Positions 7,411-15,904 of a stretch of 64,000 bases of DNA are shown here, one piece after another. Position 1 is the stretch's first letter. Each line of letters begins with the position of its first letter. Under the pieces are notes generated by a model. It had not been told where the DNA came from, ran no database searches, and was given only the letters and a program-made list of their open reading frames with translations. Source of the DNA: Gemmatimonas sp. GTDB lineage: Bacteria > Gemmatimonadota > Gemmatimonadetes > Gemmatimonadales > Gemmatimonadaceae. The position numbers and the translations under genes are program-made. The stretch spans positions 62,001 through 126,000 of the forward strand of contig JAABRO010000022.1 of assembly GCA_011390885.1 (NCBI GenBank). Direction: 5' to 3'.

Positions 7411-9348
7411 CTACGGCCGACCGCCGGGGTGCCACTGTGGCACGGTGGGCGCGTCGGCGAGGGCGCGCAGCGCGACGATGGCCGCCTCGATCACGCGGGC
7501 CATGTGCGCCGGGTCGAGCGACGCCGCCTCGTCCTTCACCGTGTGATACTCGCGGTGCAGGTTGTACGTGGACAGCGTGTGGGCCGGAATGCCGCGTCGC
7601 GCGAAGTCGATGTTGTCGCTGCGCTCGAAGAAGCGCTGCGCCGGCCGCGGATCGGGCACGATGGGGACACCCGCCTCCGCGAGCAGGTCGCCGAAGGTGC
7701 TGCGCTCGTATCCGGTGAGCCACGCCGTGCCGGCCCCGCCGGTGAGCGTGTCCGGACGCCCGATCATCTCGAGGTTGAGGTTGGCCACCGTGCGCTCGAG
7801 CGGCCGCACCGGATGGTTCACGTACCAGCGCGTGCCGATGAGGCCGACCTCCTCGCCCGTGACCGCGGCGAAGACGATGCTGCGCGCCGGCTTCGGACCA
7901 CGCGCGACGGCGCGCGCGAGCTCGAGCAGGCCGATCGTGCCGGAGGCGTCATCGTCGGCGCCGTTGTTGATGGAGTCGCCGTCCACCGCGCGCCCGAAGC
8001 CGATGTGATCGTAGTGGGCCGTGACCAGCACCACCTCGTCACGTCGCGCCGGATCGGCGCCTTCGATCACACCCACCACGTTCGCCGTCGTGAGGCGCTG
8101 CTCGGCCGCGAGCGTGTCCCACGCCGCCCAGCTCGGCACGGGACGCGGCGCATTGCGACCGCCCGGCACGAACCCGGGCGTGCGCTGCAGCGGCACGCGC
8201 TGCAGGAACGTGCCCGAGTCGCCCGCCGGCGCGAGGCCGGCCTGCGCGAACTGCGTGGCGAGCCAGCGTGCGGCGCGCTCACCACCGGGGGTGCCGGTGC
8301 CGCGCCCTTCCATGGAATCGGCGGCGAGGATGAACAGGTCGCGCCGGACGTCCGCCTCGCGCACGACCGGACGGGGACGCGCATCGGCGCTCGCCACGCG
8401 CGGCCGGGCGTCCTGCACGGCCGTGACCGCCAGCCAGGTGGGTGTGCGCGCGTTCGCGGCGCGGCTCACCGCAAGGCGCGTGATGTCACGCAGCCGCGCG
8501 AAGCCGAAGTCGCCGAGTGGCATCCACGCCGAATCGCCGAGCGTGCGCGTGTAGAGCGCCGCCCCGTCGCCCATGACGAGCGTGGTGGAGTCGAGCCAGG
8601 CGTAGTCCTCGCGTCCGGGGCGCGTCACGGCGAGCGTGTCGATGGCGCCGGTGCGCGGATCGAGGCGCATGATGTGCCAGCGGTCGCCACCCTTCTGCAC
8701 GAAGCTCACGTGCGACGTGCCGGGAATGCGATGCAGCGACCGGCCGATGTTGCGCGCGACGGTGCGCGTGCCGGGGCGGCCGACCGTGGCCACCTGCAGC
8801 GTGCTGGGCGAGCCGAGCACGAACATGGCGAGGGTGGAGTCGTCGGCGAAGGCGAAGTAGCCCACCGGCTTGACGTCCGGCACGAGCAGCGTGGGCTCGC
8901 CGCCATCGAGCGGCAGGCGCCAGAGGCGCTGCGTCGAGTCGGTTTCGACGCGCACCACGGCGAGCGCGGCCCCGTCGGGGGTGGGGAATGCGGAATACTC
9001 GCTCTCCCGCGTGGCGCGCACCGGGGCGGCCGTGCCGGTCCCGAAGTCGCTGCGCCAGATGTCGGCCTGTCCGTCGGTGCCGATGCGCGTGAAGAACAGG
9101 GCGCGCGCGTCGGCGGCAAAGGCGGGCTGGTTGTCGTAGCCCGGCGACCGCGAGACGTTGGCCGGCACGCCGACCTTCCACCCGTCGGCGGTGCGGGAGA
9201 GCGGCACGAGAAAGACGTCGCTGGAGGGCGCGGGCTGGGCGTTCGCGGCCTGCGTGAGCGCGGTCGACAGGGTCGCCGCGCCGAGCAGCAGGGCGGCGGT
9301 GGCGGCGCGCGCGAGCGGGCGCGCCACGGACAAGGGGAGCGTGGTCAT
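7411..9348 (-). CDS. TolB-like propeller fused to M28 metallopeptidase
   Basis: A 645-residue exported aminopeptidase. A signal peptide (about 37 residues, ending ANAQ) is followed by an N-terminal region to about residue 330 with repeated blades of the TolB/PD40 type (QPAFAADARALFFTR, YSAFPTPDGAALAVV). The second half is a zinc-dependent M28 peptidase: HYDHIG, NNGADDDASG, GEEVGLIG with the catalytic glutamate, NLEMIGR, and a C-terminal HREYHTVKDE segment supplying the last zinc histidine. The order propeller then peptidase is unusual for M28. The ATG at 9348 lies six bases after a TATCTT -10 box, suggesting a leaderless message. Substrates unknown. Confidence 0.9.
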   Translation of the reverse strand: MTTLPLSVARPLARAATAALLLGAATLSTALTQAANAQPAPSSDVFLVPLSRTADGWKVGVPANVSRSPGYDNQPAFAADARALFFTRIGTDGQADIWRSDFGTGTAAPVRATRESEYSAFPTPDGAALAVVRVETDSTQRLWRLPLDGGEPTLLVPDVKPVGYFAFADDSTLAMFVLGSPSTLQVATVGRPGTRTVARNIGRSLHRIPGTSHVSFVQKGGDRWHIMRLDPRTGAIDTLAVTRPGREDYAWLDSTTLVMGDGAALYTRTLGDSAWMPLGDFGFARLRDITRLAVSRAANARTPTWLAVTAVQDARPRVASADARPRPVVREADVRRDLFILAADSMEGRGTGTPGGERAARWLATQFAQAGLAPAGDSGTFLQRVPLQRTPGFVPGGRNAPRPVPSWAAWDTLAAEQRLTTANVVGVIEGADPARRDEVVLVTAHYDHIGFGRAVDGDSINNGADDDASGTIGLLELARAVARGPKPARSIVFAAVTGEEVGLIGTRWYVNHPVRPLERTVANLNLEMIGRPDTLTGGAGTAWLTGYERSTFGDLLAEAGVPIVPDPRPAQRFFERSDNIDFARRGIPAHTLSTYNLHREYHTVKDEAASLDPAHMARVIEAAIVALRALADAPTVPQWHPGGRP

Positions 9349-9360
9349 GGGCGAAAGATA
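9349..9360 (-). promoter_or_regulatory. -10 box abutting the M28 gene start
   Basis: On the minus strand TATCTT (9360-9355) is separated by six bases from the ATG at 9348. No good TTG -35 lies at the right distance. The position predicts transcription starting at or within a base or two of the start codon. Confidence 0.55.
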
Positions 9361-9375
9361 GGCGTTCCGGCGCGG

Positions 9376-9404
9376 TTGCACGCGCCCGCCACAACCCGTA
9401 GCCT
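9376..9404 (+). promoter_or_regulatory. Sigma-70-like promoter for the propeller lipoprotein gene
   Basis: TTGCAC (9376-9381), 17-base spacer, TAGCCT (9399-9404), then six bases and the ATG at 9411. The spacing is ideal and implies a leaderless transcript. It overlaps the region upstream of the divergent M28 gene. Confidence 0.7.
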
Positions 9405-9410
9405 CCGGGC

Positions 9411-11513
9411 ATGCCGGGACCTGCCAGCCTGTTCGTTCGCGTCGCGCACGATGTCGCGCGTCGTGCCACACACCGTGTCGCGCGCCGAGTCGCATTTCGC
9501 GCGACCGTCCTGCGTACGAGCCTCCTGCTCGTCGCCCTCACCGTCGCCTGCGACGGCAAGCCACCGGTCGCGCCTGCGCCCGCCCCCACGGTGGCGAGCC
9601 TGGCGATCGTACCCGCGACCACCTTCCTGCAACCGGGCCAGGCGCAGCAGCTCACGCTCGACGTGCGCGACAGCACCGGACAGCCGCTGCCGCAATACAC
9701 GGCCACCTGGCGCTCCGACACGCCCGACGTGGTGGAGGTCACGCCCTTCGGTGAGATCCGCGCGCTGCGGGCCGGCAGCGCGCGCCTGAGCGTGACGGTG
9801 GAGCCGCTCACGGTCTCGATCGTGGTGGGGGTGACCACCCTCGCACCCGGCGTGCAGGCGTGGGACGTGCTGCGCGAGGGGGCGAGTGACGCATCGCTGC
9901 TGGCCCTGTGGGACGACGGCGCCGGCACCGCGTGGGCCGGTGGCTCGAACGGCACGCTGCTCAAGTCGGTGAACGGCGGGCCGTGGACCCGCGTACCGGT
10001 GGCCACGCAGGAGATCATCGTGAGCATCTGGGGCGCGAGCCCCACCGATCTCTGGGCCGTGGGCTCGGGCGGGCTGCTGCTGCGCGGCGACGGCACCACC
10101 TGGACGCGTCAGCCGAACATCATGAACGGCACGCTGCTGCACGTGTGGGGGCTGTCGGCGAACGAGGTGTACGCCACCGGCGACAACGGCTTCATCGCGC
10201 GCTTCGACGGCACCCTGTGGAGCGTGCAGGGCACGCCCACCAACAACGAGATCTGGGGACTGGCCGGCACGCGGCGCGACGATCTCTGGGCCGTGGGCAA
10301 CAACGGCACGATCCTCCGCTTCGGCGGACTCTCCTGGCAGTCGGTGGACTCGCCATCGGGCGCGCTGCTGCTCGATGTGTGGGCCGCGACTCCGGATCGT
10401 GCATTCGCGGTGGGCACGCAGGGCACGGTGCTGCAATGGGACGGGGACGACTGGCGTCCGATGACCGTACCGGCGCCGGTCAATCTGTTCGCGGTGTGGG
10501 GACGCAGCGCGCAGGAGGTGTACGCGGCCGGCAACAATGGCGCCTTCTGGCGCTTCGACGGCACCGCGTGGCAGCCCATCGGCATCGGCTCGGGGCAGAA
10601 CCTGCGCGCGCTTTCGGCGTCGAGCGTGGAGCCGGGCGGCGTGCGTGCGGCGGGCTGGTACAACGCGATCTATCGCTACCGCGAAGGCACGCGACCCGTG
10701 CCGGAACTGCTCGACGCGCTCCTGCTGTCGGTGTGGCAGCCGGCGAACGGTGCCGCGAACGCCTCCGCATACGCCGTCGGCCTCGGCGGCGCGGTGGGTC
10801 GACGCATTGGCACGGACTTCGAGTGGCTCGACGTCCCGGGGGTGAACGACCTCTACGGCATCAGCGGCAGCGGCCCGAACGACATCGTGGCCGTGGGCGA
10901 CACGGGCGCGATCCTGCGATACGACGGGACGGCGTGGCGTATCGACGGCGAGCGGCGGACGGGGCTGCTGCGCAGCGTGTGGTCCACGGGGCCGGGCGAA
11001 CATGTGATCGTGGGCGAGGCGGGTACGGTGCTGCGCTCCAGCGGCAACGGCTGGACGCCCGACGCCAGCGGCACGCAGCGCTTCCTGCGCGCGGTGTGGG
11101 GCACCGACGCATCCCACCTGTTCGCCGTAGGCGACACCGGGCTGCTGCTGCGCCACGACGGCACTCGCTGGCGCAGCGAACCCACGCCCACGTCCGTGAA
11201 CCTGCGGGGCGTCTGGGGCTCGTCGCCCACCGATGTGTTCATGGCCGGCGACCGCGGCGTGCTGCTGCGCTGGGACGGACAACGCGTGAGCGCGTTCACG
11301 TCGCCCACCACGCGCAACCTGCGCGGCGTGTGGGGACGCGGTCCCACCGAGGTGTACGCGGTGGGCGACAGCGGCACGGTGCTCCGCTACGACGGCGCGC
11401 GCTGGCAGCTGCTCGAGAGCGGCACACAGTCCTTCCTGTTCGGACTCACGGGCAGCGCCGATGACATCACGCTGGTGGGCGACCGCGCCACGGTGGTCAC
11501 GGGACGCGAGTAG
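9411..11513 (+). CDS. Lipoprotein with Ig-like domain and about 14 propeller repeats
   Basis: A 700-residue surface or periplasmic lipoprotein. The N-terminus is basic, then hydrophobic, ending at ALTVAC (lipobox). Residues about 55-145 look like a bacterial Ig-like (Big2) domain (LQPGQAQQLTLDVRD, TWRSDTPDVVEV, ALRAGSARLSVTV). The rest is about 14 repeats of roughly 39 residues with the pattern LxxVWGxSPTDVxAVGDxGTxLRYDGxxW. Fourteen blades would suit two seven-bladed propellers. A role in binding proteins or glycans at the cell surface is inferred; no catalytic motif is seen. A perfect promoter ends six bases before the ATG. It is divergent from the M28 gene and convergent with the DinB gene. 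Confidence 0.8.
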   Translation: MPGPASLFVRVAHDVARRATHRVARRVAFRATVLRTSLLLVALTVACDGKPPVAPAPAPTVASLAIVPATTFLQPGQAQQLTLDVRDSTGQPLPQYTATWRSDTPDVVEVTPFGEIRALRAGSARLSVTVEPLTVSIVVGVTTLAPGVQAWDVLREGASDASLLALWDDGAGTAWAGGSNGTLLKSVNGGPWTRVPVATQEIIVSIWGASPTDLWAVGSGGLLLRGDGTTWTRQPNIMNGTLLHVWGLSANEVYATGDNGFIARFDGTLWSVQGTPTNNEIWGLAGTRRDDLWAVGNNGTILRFGGLSWQSVDSPSGALLLDVWAATPDRAFAVGTQGTVLQWDGDDWRPMTVPAPVNLFAVWGRSAQEVYAAGNNGAFWRFDGTAWQPIGIGSGQNLRALSASSVEPGGVRAAGWYNAIYRYREGTRPVPELLDALLLSVWQPANGAANASAYAVGLGGAVGRRIGTDFEWLDVPGVNDLYGISGSGPNDIVAVGDTGAILRYDGTAWRIDGERRTGLLRSVWSTGPGEHVIVGEAGTVLRSSGNGWTPDASGTQRFLRAVWGTDASHLFAVGDTGLLLRHDGTRWRSEPTPTSVNLRGVWGSSPTDVFMAGDRGVLLRWDGQRVSAFTSPTTRNLRGVWGRGPTEVYAVGDSGTVLRYDGARWQLLESGTQSFLFGLTGSADDITLVGDRATVVTGRE

Positions 11514-11574
11514 CGGCGCGTCGTTTCACCTCGCCGCGAGCGCCGTGCCGACCCGCGTCGCTGACGACGCGCGC

Positions 11575-12105
11575 CTACCAGCCGTGCCGAGCGCGCAGCC
11601 CCGTGATGTGCGCCACGTGATGGTCCGCGTGCCACGCGTACAGCGCGAGCAGCACGTTGACCGAGAACGTGCCCATGTCCGGATGCACGATCGGCCGCGC
11701 GCCGCCTTCGTCGGTCACGGTGCGCGCAAGCGCCACCAGCCGGCGGTGCAGCACGTCCACGAAGGCGAGCTGGTCGTCGAGCGGCTGCGCGGCGGCATCA
11801 CCGAGGCGCACCCACGCGTCCTCGTCGTACGGTCGGATGACCGGTGCGGTCTCGGAGAGGCCGAGCGCCAGTCGCACGAGGCAGTTCAGGTGGCTGTCAC
11901 CGATGTGTTGCACTACCTGGCGCACCGTCCACCCGCCCTCGCGATACGGCGTGTCGAGCTGTGCGTCGGAGAGGCCGTGCACACTCGCGCGCAGCTGCGC
12001 GGGGAGCCGCTCCAGTCGCGCCACATGCTCGGCGCGCTGCGCAGGAGTGACCGTGGTCGGCGCGGTGAAGCGGCCGATGGGATAGCGCAACGTGTCGTCG
12101 GTCAT
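11575..12105 (-). CDS. DinB/YfiT-family putative metal-dependent protein
   Basis: A 176-residue four-helix-bundle protein of the DinB_2/YfiT group, which includes bacillithiol-S-transferase-like proteins. The family histidines that bind a divalent metal are visible in VVQHIGDSHLNC and in WHADHHVAHITG near the C-terminus, and the N-terminal YPIGRFTAP motif is typical. The ATG at 12105 overlaps the TGA of the DUF4126 gene by 4 bases, so the two are translationally coupled. Likely cytoplasmic; the thiol or other substrate cannot be told from sequence. Convergent with the propeller lipoprotein gene; the 61-base gap has a 9-base inverted repeat (11516-11524 with 11564-11572) that may help termination. 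Confidence 0.85.
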   Translation of the reverse strand: MTDDTLRYPIGRFTAPTTVTPAQRAEHVARLERLPAQLRASVHGLSDAQLDTPYREGGWTVRQVVQHIGDSHLNCLVRLALGLSETAPVIRPYDEDAWVRLGDAAAQPLDDQLAFVDVLHRRLVALARTVTDEGGARPIVHPDMGTFSVNVLLALYAWHADHHVAHITGLRARHGW

Positions 12106-12683
12106 GACCTGGATGGCGCGGGTGATGTTGGCGCGACGCGGCGTCGACGTGCGCGCCGCACGAGGAGGACGAGCAGCACGAGCGCCACCGCGATGCCGAT
12201 GACCGGCAGCAGCACGGCGAGCAGCGCCACCACGAGCGCCCCCATCCACTCGGCCGTGGCCACGACGGGATTGCCGAGGCCGCCGGTGAGCGTGGTGGAC
12301 TTGAGCCGCGCGAGCACGCTCGCGCCCTGCGTGAGGCCGGCGATGCCGCCGCCGCCGATCACCACGATGGCCCACTTGAGCATCGGAGGCATGTCCACGA
12401 GCACCGACGCGGTGGCGATCATGCCCGCGATCACGGCCGCCGGTGTGGCCACCACGTCGAGCGCCTGGTCCACCCACGGCACGTAGTACGCGGCAATCTC
12501 CAGCGCCATCGCCGTGCCGAGCCCGATGAGCGCGGCGTTGGTGCCCACCCACTCCCACCCCTCCGCGAGCGGCACCGTGCCCGTCGCGCCGGCCACCCCG
12601 AGCACGAACAGCGGCAGGAACACCCGCATGCCCGCGGCGGCGGCGAGGCCGAGTCCGACCGAGATCGCGATGAGCGCTTCCAT
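12102..12683 (-). CDS. DUF4126 membrane protein
   Basis: A 193-residue inner-membrane protein. Five or six hydrophobic segments are visible, including the opening AISVGLGLAAAAGMRVFLPLF region, a central ALDVVATPAAVIAGMIATAS segment, a GGGGIAGLTQG loop and a C-terminal helix ending in a basic tail (RRARRRR). The glycine-rich layout is that of DUF4126, whose function is unknown. It follows the gene at 12693 by 9 bases and overlaps the DinB gene by 4 bases, so the three form one operon reading from 13124. Confidence 0.82.
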   Translation of the reverse strand: MEALIAISVGLGLAAAAGMRVFLPLFVLGVAGATGTVPLAEGWEWVGTNAALIGLGTAMALEIAAYYVPWVDQALDVVATPAAVIAGMIATASVLVDMPPMLKWAIVVIGGGGIAGLTQGASVLARLKSTTLTGGLGNPVVATAEWMGALVVALLAVLLPVIGIAVALVLLVLLVRRARRRRVAPTSPAPSRS

Positions 12684-12692
12684 GAGGCTGGG

Positions 12693-13124
12693 CTACGGCG
12701 TCCCGGCGGGCGCGGTGTTCACCACGGGCGGCACGTCGGTGGGCGCCGCCCCCTTCACGCGAGCGTCGGCCACGGCAAGGCCGATCAGCGAAAGCAGCAC
12801 GCCCCAGACACCGAGGGACCCGAGCACGGCGAAGAGGCGCATGCCCACGCCGGCGCGTCGCCAGCGCGACACCCAGCTCAGCACCGGCACGAGCGGCAGC
12901 GGCAGCAGCACCGTCACGATGAGCGAGAGCGGCCATGCCGTCTCCCCGATCGCGCGCAACACGGTGCTCCCCGTCCAGGCGATGAAGAAGCGGTCGGCGA
13001 TGCCGAGCATGAGGCCGCCCGGGATGCCCATGCCGGGCATGATGCCCAGCAGCATGAGCAGGCCGGTGGTGAACAGCGCGCGACGGCGCGGCGACATGGG
13101 CGTGGGAGGGCGAGCAGGCATCAC
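12693..13124 (-). CDS. Small membrane protein of unknown function
   Basis: A 143-residue protein with four probable membrane helices (ALFTTGLLMLLGIMPG, LSLIVTVLLPLPLVPVLSW, LFAVLGSLGVWGVLLSLIGLAV and one between them) and a glycine-rich PGMGIPGGLMLGIADRFFIAW loop. I do not recognise the family. Translation can begin at GTG 13124 or at the adjacent ATG 13121. A TACCTT -10-like box ends six bases before the GTG. It is the first gene of the operon with DUF4126 and DinB, and is divergent from the DUF1080 operon. Confidence 0.7.
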   Translation of the reverse strand: MMPARPPTPMSPRRRALFTTGLLMLLGIMPGMGIPGGLMLGIADRFFIAWTGSTVLRAIGETAWPLSLIVTVLLPLPLVPVLSWVSRWRRAGVGMRLFAVLGSLGVWGVLLSLIGLAVADARVKGAAPTDVPPVVNTAPAGTP

Positions 13125-13136
13125 GCGTGGAAGGTA
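13125..13136 (-). promoter_or_regulatory. -10 box abutting the 13124 gene start
   Basis: TACCTT on the minus strand (13136-13131) ends six bases before the GTG at 13124. No clear -35 is visible. The placement repeats that at 9349-9360 and fits a leaderless start. Confidence 0.45.
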
Positions 13137-13152
13137 ATGCGACGGACGTCGC

Positions 13153-13181
13153 TTGAGGGCGCATGCGCGCGGCGCTACGTT
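13153..13181 (+). promoter_or_regulatory. Sigma-70-like promoter of the DUF1080 operon
   Basis: TTGAGG (13153-13158), 17-base spacer, TACGTT (13176-13181). The first gene starts at 13219, leaving a short leader of about 30 bases. It should drive DUF1080, MFS, cutC and the GH20 gene. Confidence 0.6.
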
Positions 13182-13218
13182 CGCGCCGCTGCCGTCCTCC
13201 CTCCTGCCCCCTCACGCC

Positions 13219-13986
13219 ATGTCCCGCCCTCTCGCCGGTCATCCGGGCGCGCCGCGCCTCGTCCGCTCCCTCTCGCTGTCCGCCACCCTGCTGCTGGGCG
13301 CCTGTGCCTCCGGAGCGACCGCCGACGGATCGGGCGATTCGGCCAACGCCGCGGCGACGACGCCCTCGAGCGAGACCGCGGGTGCGGCCGAGTGGAAGTC
13401 GCTCTTCGACGGGCAGACGCTGGCCGGCTGGCAGGGGCACCGCACGCCGGGGGTGACGCCAGCCAGTTGGGTCGTGCAGGATGGCGCGATCACGCTCACC
13501 GGCGCGGCGGGTGACCTCGTGACCGTCGAGCAGTACGCGAACTTCGAGCTCGAGTTCGAATGGAAGGTCGGGCCCGGCGGCAACAGCGGCGTGTTCTATC
13601 GCATCGACCCGGAGATCGAGGTCACGTACATGAGCGCCCCGGAGTATCAGGTGCTCGACGATGCCCTGCACGCCGACGGCAAGTCGCGGCTCACCTCCGC
13701 CGGTGCGGCGTTCGCGCTCTACCCCGCCCCGGAGGGCCACATGAAGCCCGCCGGCGAGTGGAATGCCGGTCGCCTCGTGGTGAACGGCGCGCACGTGGAG
13801 CACTGGCTCAATGGAACGAAGCTGCTCGAGTACGAGCTGTGGTCTCCCGACTGGGAGGCGAAGGTCAAGGCCAGCAAGTTCGCCGAGTGGCCCGCCTACG
13901 GACGCGCGGCGCGCGGGCACATCGGCGTGCAGGACCACGGCGACCCGGTAGCCTTCCGCAACCTGCGCATCCGGGAGCTGCCGTGA
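13219..13986 (+). CDS. DUF1080 lipoprotein, probable 3-keto-glycoside hydrolase family
   Basis: A 255-residue lipoprotein with the lipobox LLGAC. The mature region has the DUF1080 concanavalin-like fold: [63 protein letters not shown] (read in two blocks) and a final [21 protein letters not shown]. Members of this family have been shown to act on 3-keto-disaccharides; activity here is inferred. The ATG at 13219 is preferred over an upstream one at 13153 because it puts the signal peptide at the N-terminus and follows the promoter. Its stop overlaps the GTG start of the MFS gene by 4 bases. Confidence 0.88.
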   Translation: MSRPLAGHPGAPRLVRSLSLSATLLLGACASGATADGSGDSANAAATTPSSETAGAAEWKSLFDGQTLAGWQGHRTPGVTPASWVVQDGAITLTGAAGDLVTVEQYANFELEFEWKVGPGGNSGVFYRIDPEIEVTYMSAPEYQVLDDALHADGKSRLTSAGAAFALYPAPEGHMKPAGEWNAGRLVVNGAHVEHWLNGTKLLEYELWSPDWEAKVKASKFAEWPAYGRAARGHIGVQDHGDPVAFRNLRIRELP

Positions 13987-15200
13987 CCACGTCGCCCGCC
14001 GTCGCGGCACCGCGGCTGCGGCTGTCCGTGCTCATGTTCCTGCAGTACTTCGTGTGGGGCGCGTGGGCGGTGACGATGGGCACGTGGCTGGGCACCGAGC
14101 TCGGCTTCGACGGTGAACAGGTCGGCCTCGCCTACGGCGCGAACGCGGTGGCGGCGATCGTGTCGCCGTTCTTCGTGGGCATGGTGGCCGACCGGTTCTT
14201 CCCCACGCAGCGCGTGCTCTCGGTGCTGCACCTCGCCGGCGGCACGCTGCTGTGGCTCGCCTCCGCGCAGACGTCGTTCGGCGCCTTCTACAGCCTGCTG
14301 CTGGCGTACGCACTCTGCTTCATGCCCACGCTCGCGCTCAGCAACTCCATCGCGTTCGACCACCTGCCCGACGCGGCGCGCGACTTTCCGCGCGTGCGCG
14401 TGCTGGGCACCGTGGGGTGGATCGCGGCCGGCCTGCTCGTGGGATGGCTCGGCGTGGAATCGACGGCGCTCCCCATGCGCATCGCCGCGAGCGCGTCGCT
14501 GCTGCTCGGTGCGTTCTGCGTGCTGCTGCCGCACACGCCGCCGCATGCGGCCGGCCAGCCCTTCTCGGCGCGCGACGCACTGGGCCTCGACGCGCTGCAG
14601 CTGCTGCGTGACCGGTCGTTCGCCATGTTCGTGCTCGGCTCGTTCCTGCTGTGCATTCCGCTGCAGTTCTACTACGCGTTCACCAATCCCTTCCTCAACG
14701 AGCTTGGCGTGCCGGCGCCGGCGGCCATGCAGACGCTGGGGCAGATGTCGGAGATCGGCTTCCTGCTGCTGCTGCCGTGGTTTCTCGCGCGGTTCGGCGT
14801 GAAGCGCATCCTGCTCATCGGCATGGCGGCGTGGGCCGTGCGCTACGTCGCGTTCGCCTACGGCGATGCCGGCGGCGGCATGGCGCTCCTGTACGCGGGC
14901 ATCCTGCTGCACGGTGTGTGCTACGACTTCTTCTTCGTGACCGGGCAGATCCACGTGGACCAGCAGGCGCCCAAGGCCATCCGCGCCTCGGCGCAGGGGT
15001 TGCTCGCGTTCGTCACGCTGGGCTTCGGCAACTTCATCGGCTCATACGCGGCCGGTCGCGTCGTGGAAGCGCATCGCGTCGGCGCGGCGCACGACTGGAC
15101 CGCCATCTGGCTCGTGCCCGCCGGCATGGCGGCGGCGGTGCTCGTGCTCTTCCTGCTGCTCTTCCGCCCGCGCGCCGCGCCGCAGGTCGCAGCGGCATGA
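13983..15200 (+). CDS. MFS transporter, nucleoside:H+ symporter-like
   Basis: A 405-residue inner-membrane transporter with about twelve hydrophobic helices. The opening [20 protein letters not shown] and the cytoplasmic [11 protein letters not shown] loop are typical of the nucleoside:proton symporter branch of MFS. In many bacteria this branch sits in sugar-degradation clusters and probably carries sugars or their oxidised products instead of nucleosides. The GTG start at 13983 overlaps the DUF1080 stop (GTGA), and its own stop overlaps the cutC ATG (ATGA), so three genes are tightly coupled. The context suggests uptake of the DUF1080 product. Confidence 0.88.
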   Translation: MTTSPAVAAPRLRLSVLMFLQYFVWGAWAVTMGTWLGTELGFDGEQVGLAYGANAVAAIVSPFFVGMVADRFFPTQRVLSVLHLAGGTLLWLASAQTSFGAFYSLLLAYALCFMPTLALSNSIAFDHLPDAARDFPRVRVLGTVGWIAAGLLVGWLGVESTALPMRIAASASLLLGAFCVLLPHTPPHAAGQPFSARDALGLDALQLLRDRSFAMFVLGSFLLCIPLQFYYAFTNPFLNELGVPAPAAMQTLGQMSEIGFLLLLPWFLARFGVKRILLIGMAAWAVRYVAFAYGDAGGGMALLYAGILLHGVCYDFFFVTGQIHVDQQAPKAIRASAQGLLAFVTLGFGNFIGSYAAGRVVEAHRVGAAHDWTAIWLVPAGMAAAVLVLFLLLFRPRAAPQVAAA

Positions 15201-15904
15201 CGACGCGTCACACGATCGTGGAGGCCTGCGTGGCCAGTCCGGGGGACGTGCGCGCGGCGATCGCGGCCGGCGCCGACCGCCTCGAGCTGTGCGGCCCCGG
15301 CGACGGCGGCACGACGCCGAGCCTCGCCCTGCTCGAAGCCACGCTCGAGCAGTCGCCGGTGCCCGTGCACGTGATGATCCGTCCGCACACGCACGGCTTC
15401 GTGATCGCGCCCGAATGGCGCGCCATCATGCGCCGCGACATCGCCCTCGCGCGCCGCGCCGGAGCGCGGGGCGTGGTAGTGGGTCCCATCCTGCCCGACG
15501 GCACGCTCGATGTGGCCACGCTCGAGCAGTTCCTGCACGAGGCCGGTGACACCGCCGTCGTGTTTCACCGCGCGTTCGATCGGCTGCACGATCAGGATCG
15601 CGCGCTCGACCAGCTGCTGGCGCTCGGTGTGTCCACGGTGCTCACCTCCGGCGGTGCCGCGCGCGCCATGGACGCCGCGGATCGGCTCCGGCGCTGGCAG
15701 CAGCACGCGGGCGACGCGATGGAGATCCTCGCGGGCGGCGGTGTGCGCGCGCACACGGTGACGCCACTGCTCCAGCCGCCGGGACTGCGCGCGGTGCACG
15801 CGGCGGCGGTGGAGCATGAGACCTTCGCGGCGCTCGTGCCGATCGTGCGCGCGATCGACTCTGCCGCGTCCGATCCCTCTGACGGCCATCGCGATGCTCG
15901 CTGA
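15197..15904 (+). CDS. cutC: CutC family protein
   Basis: A 235-residue TIM-barrel protein. The family signatures are all visible: [26 protein letters not shown] at the N-terminus (seen as two conserved blocks), [28 protein letters not shown] and [12 protein letters not shown]. CutC was first described as a copper-homeostasis protein, but the enzymatic activity of the fold is unsettled. Here it is coupled by 4-base overlap to a sugar-type transporter and followed by a hexosaminidase overlapping its 3' end by 11 bases, which favours a sugar-related role; that is inference. Length is normal. Confidence 0.93.
   Translation: MTTRHTIVEACVASPGDVRAAIAAGADRLELCGPGDGGTTPSLALLEATLEQSPVPVHVMIRPHTHGFVIAPEWRAIMRRDIALARRAGARGVVVGPILPDGTLDVATLEQFLHEAGDTAVVFHRAFDRLHDQDRALDQLLALGVSTVLTSGGAARAMDAADRLRRWQQHAGDAMEILAGGGVRAHTVTPLLQPPGLRAVHAAAVEHETFAALVPIVRAIDSAASDPSDGHRDAR

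Noticed and set aside
11516-11572. Inverted repeat in the gap between the propeller lipoprotein and DinB genes as a terminator
   Set aside because: The 9-base arms are separated by 39 bases and no T-run follows; it is too loose to call as a separate feature.
13153-13219. Upstream ATG at 13153 as the start of the DUF1080 gene
   Set aside because: It would overlap the predicted promoter and place the lipoprotein signal 22 residues inside the protein.
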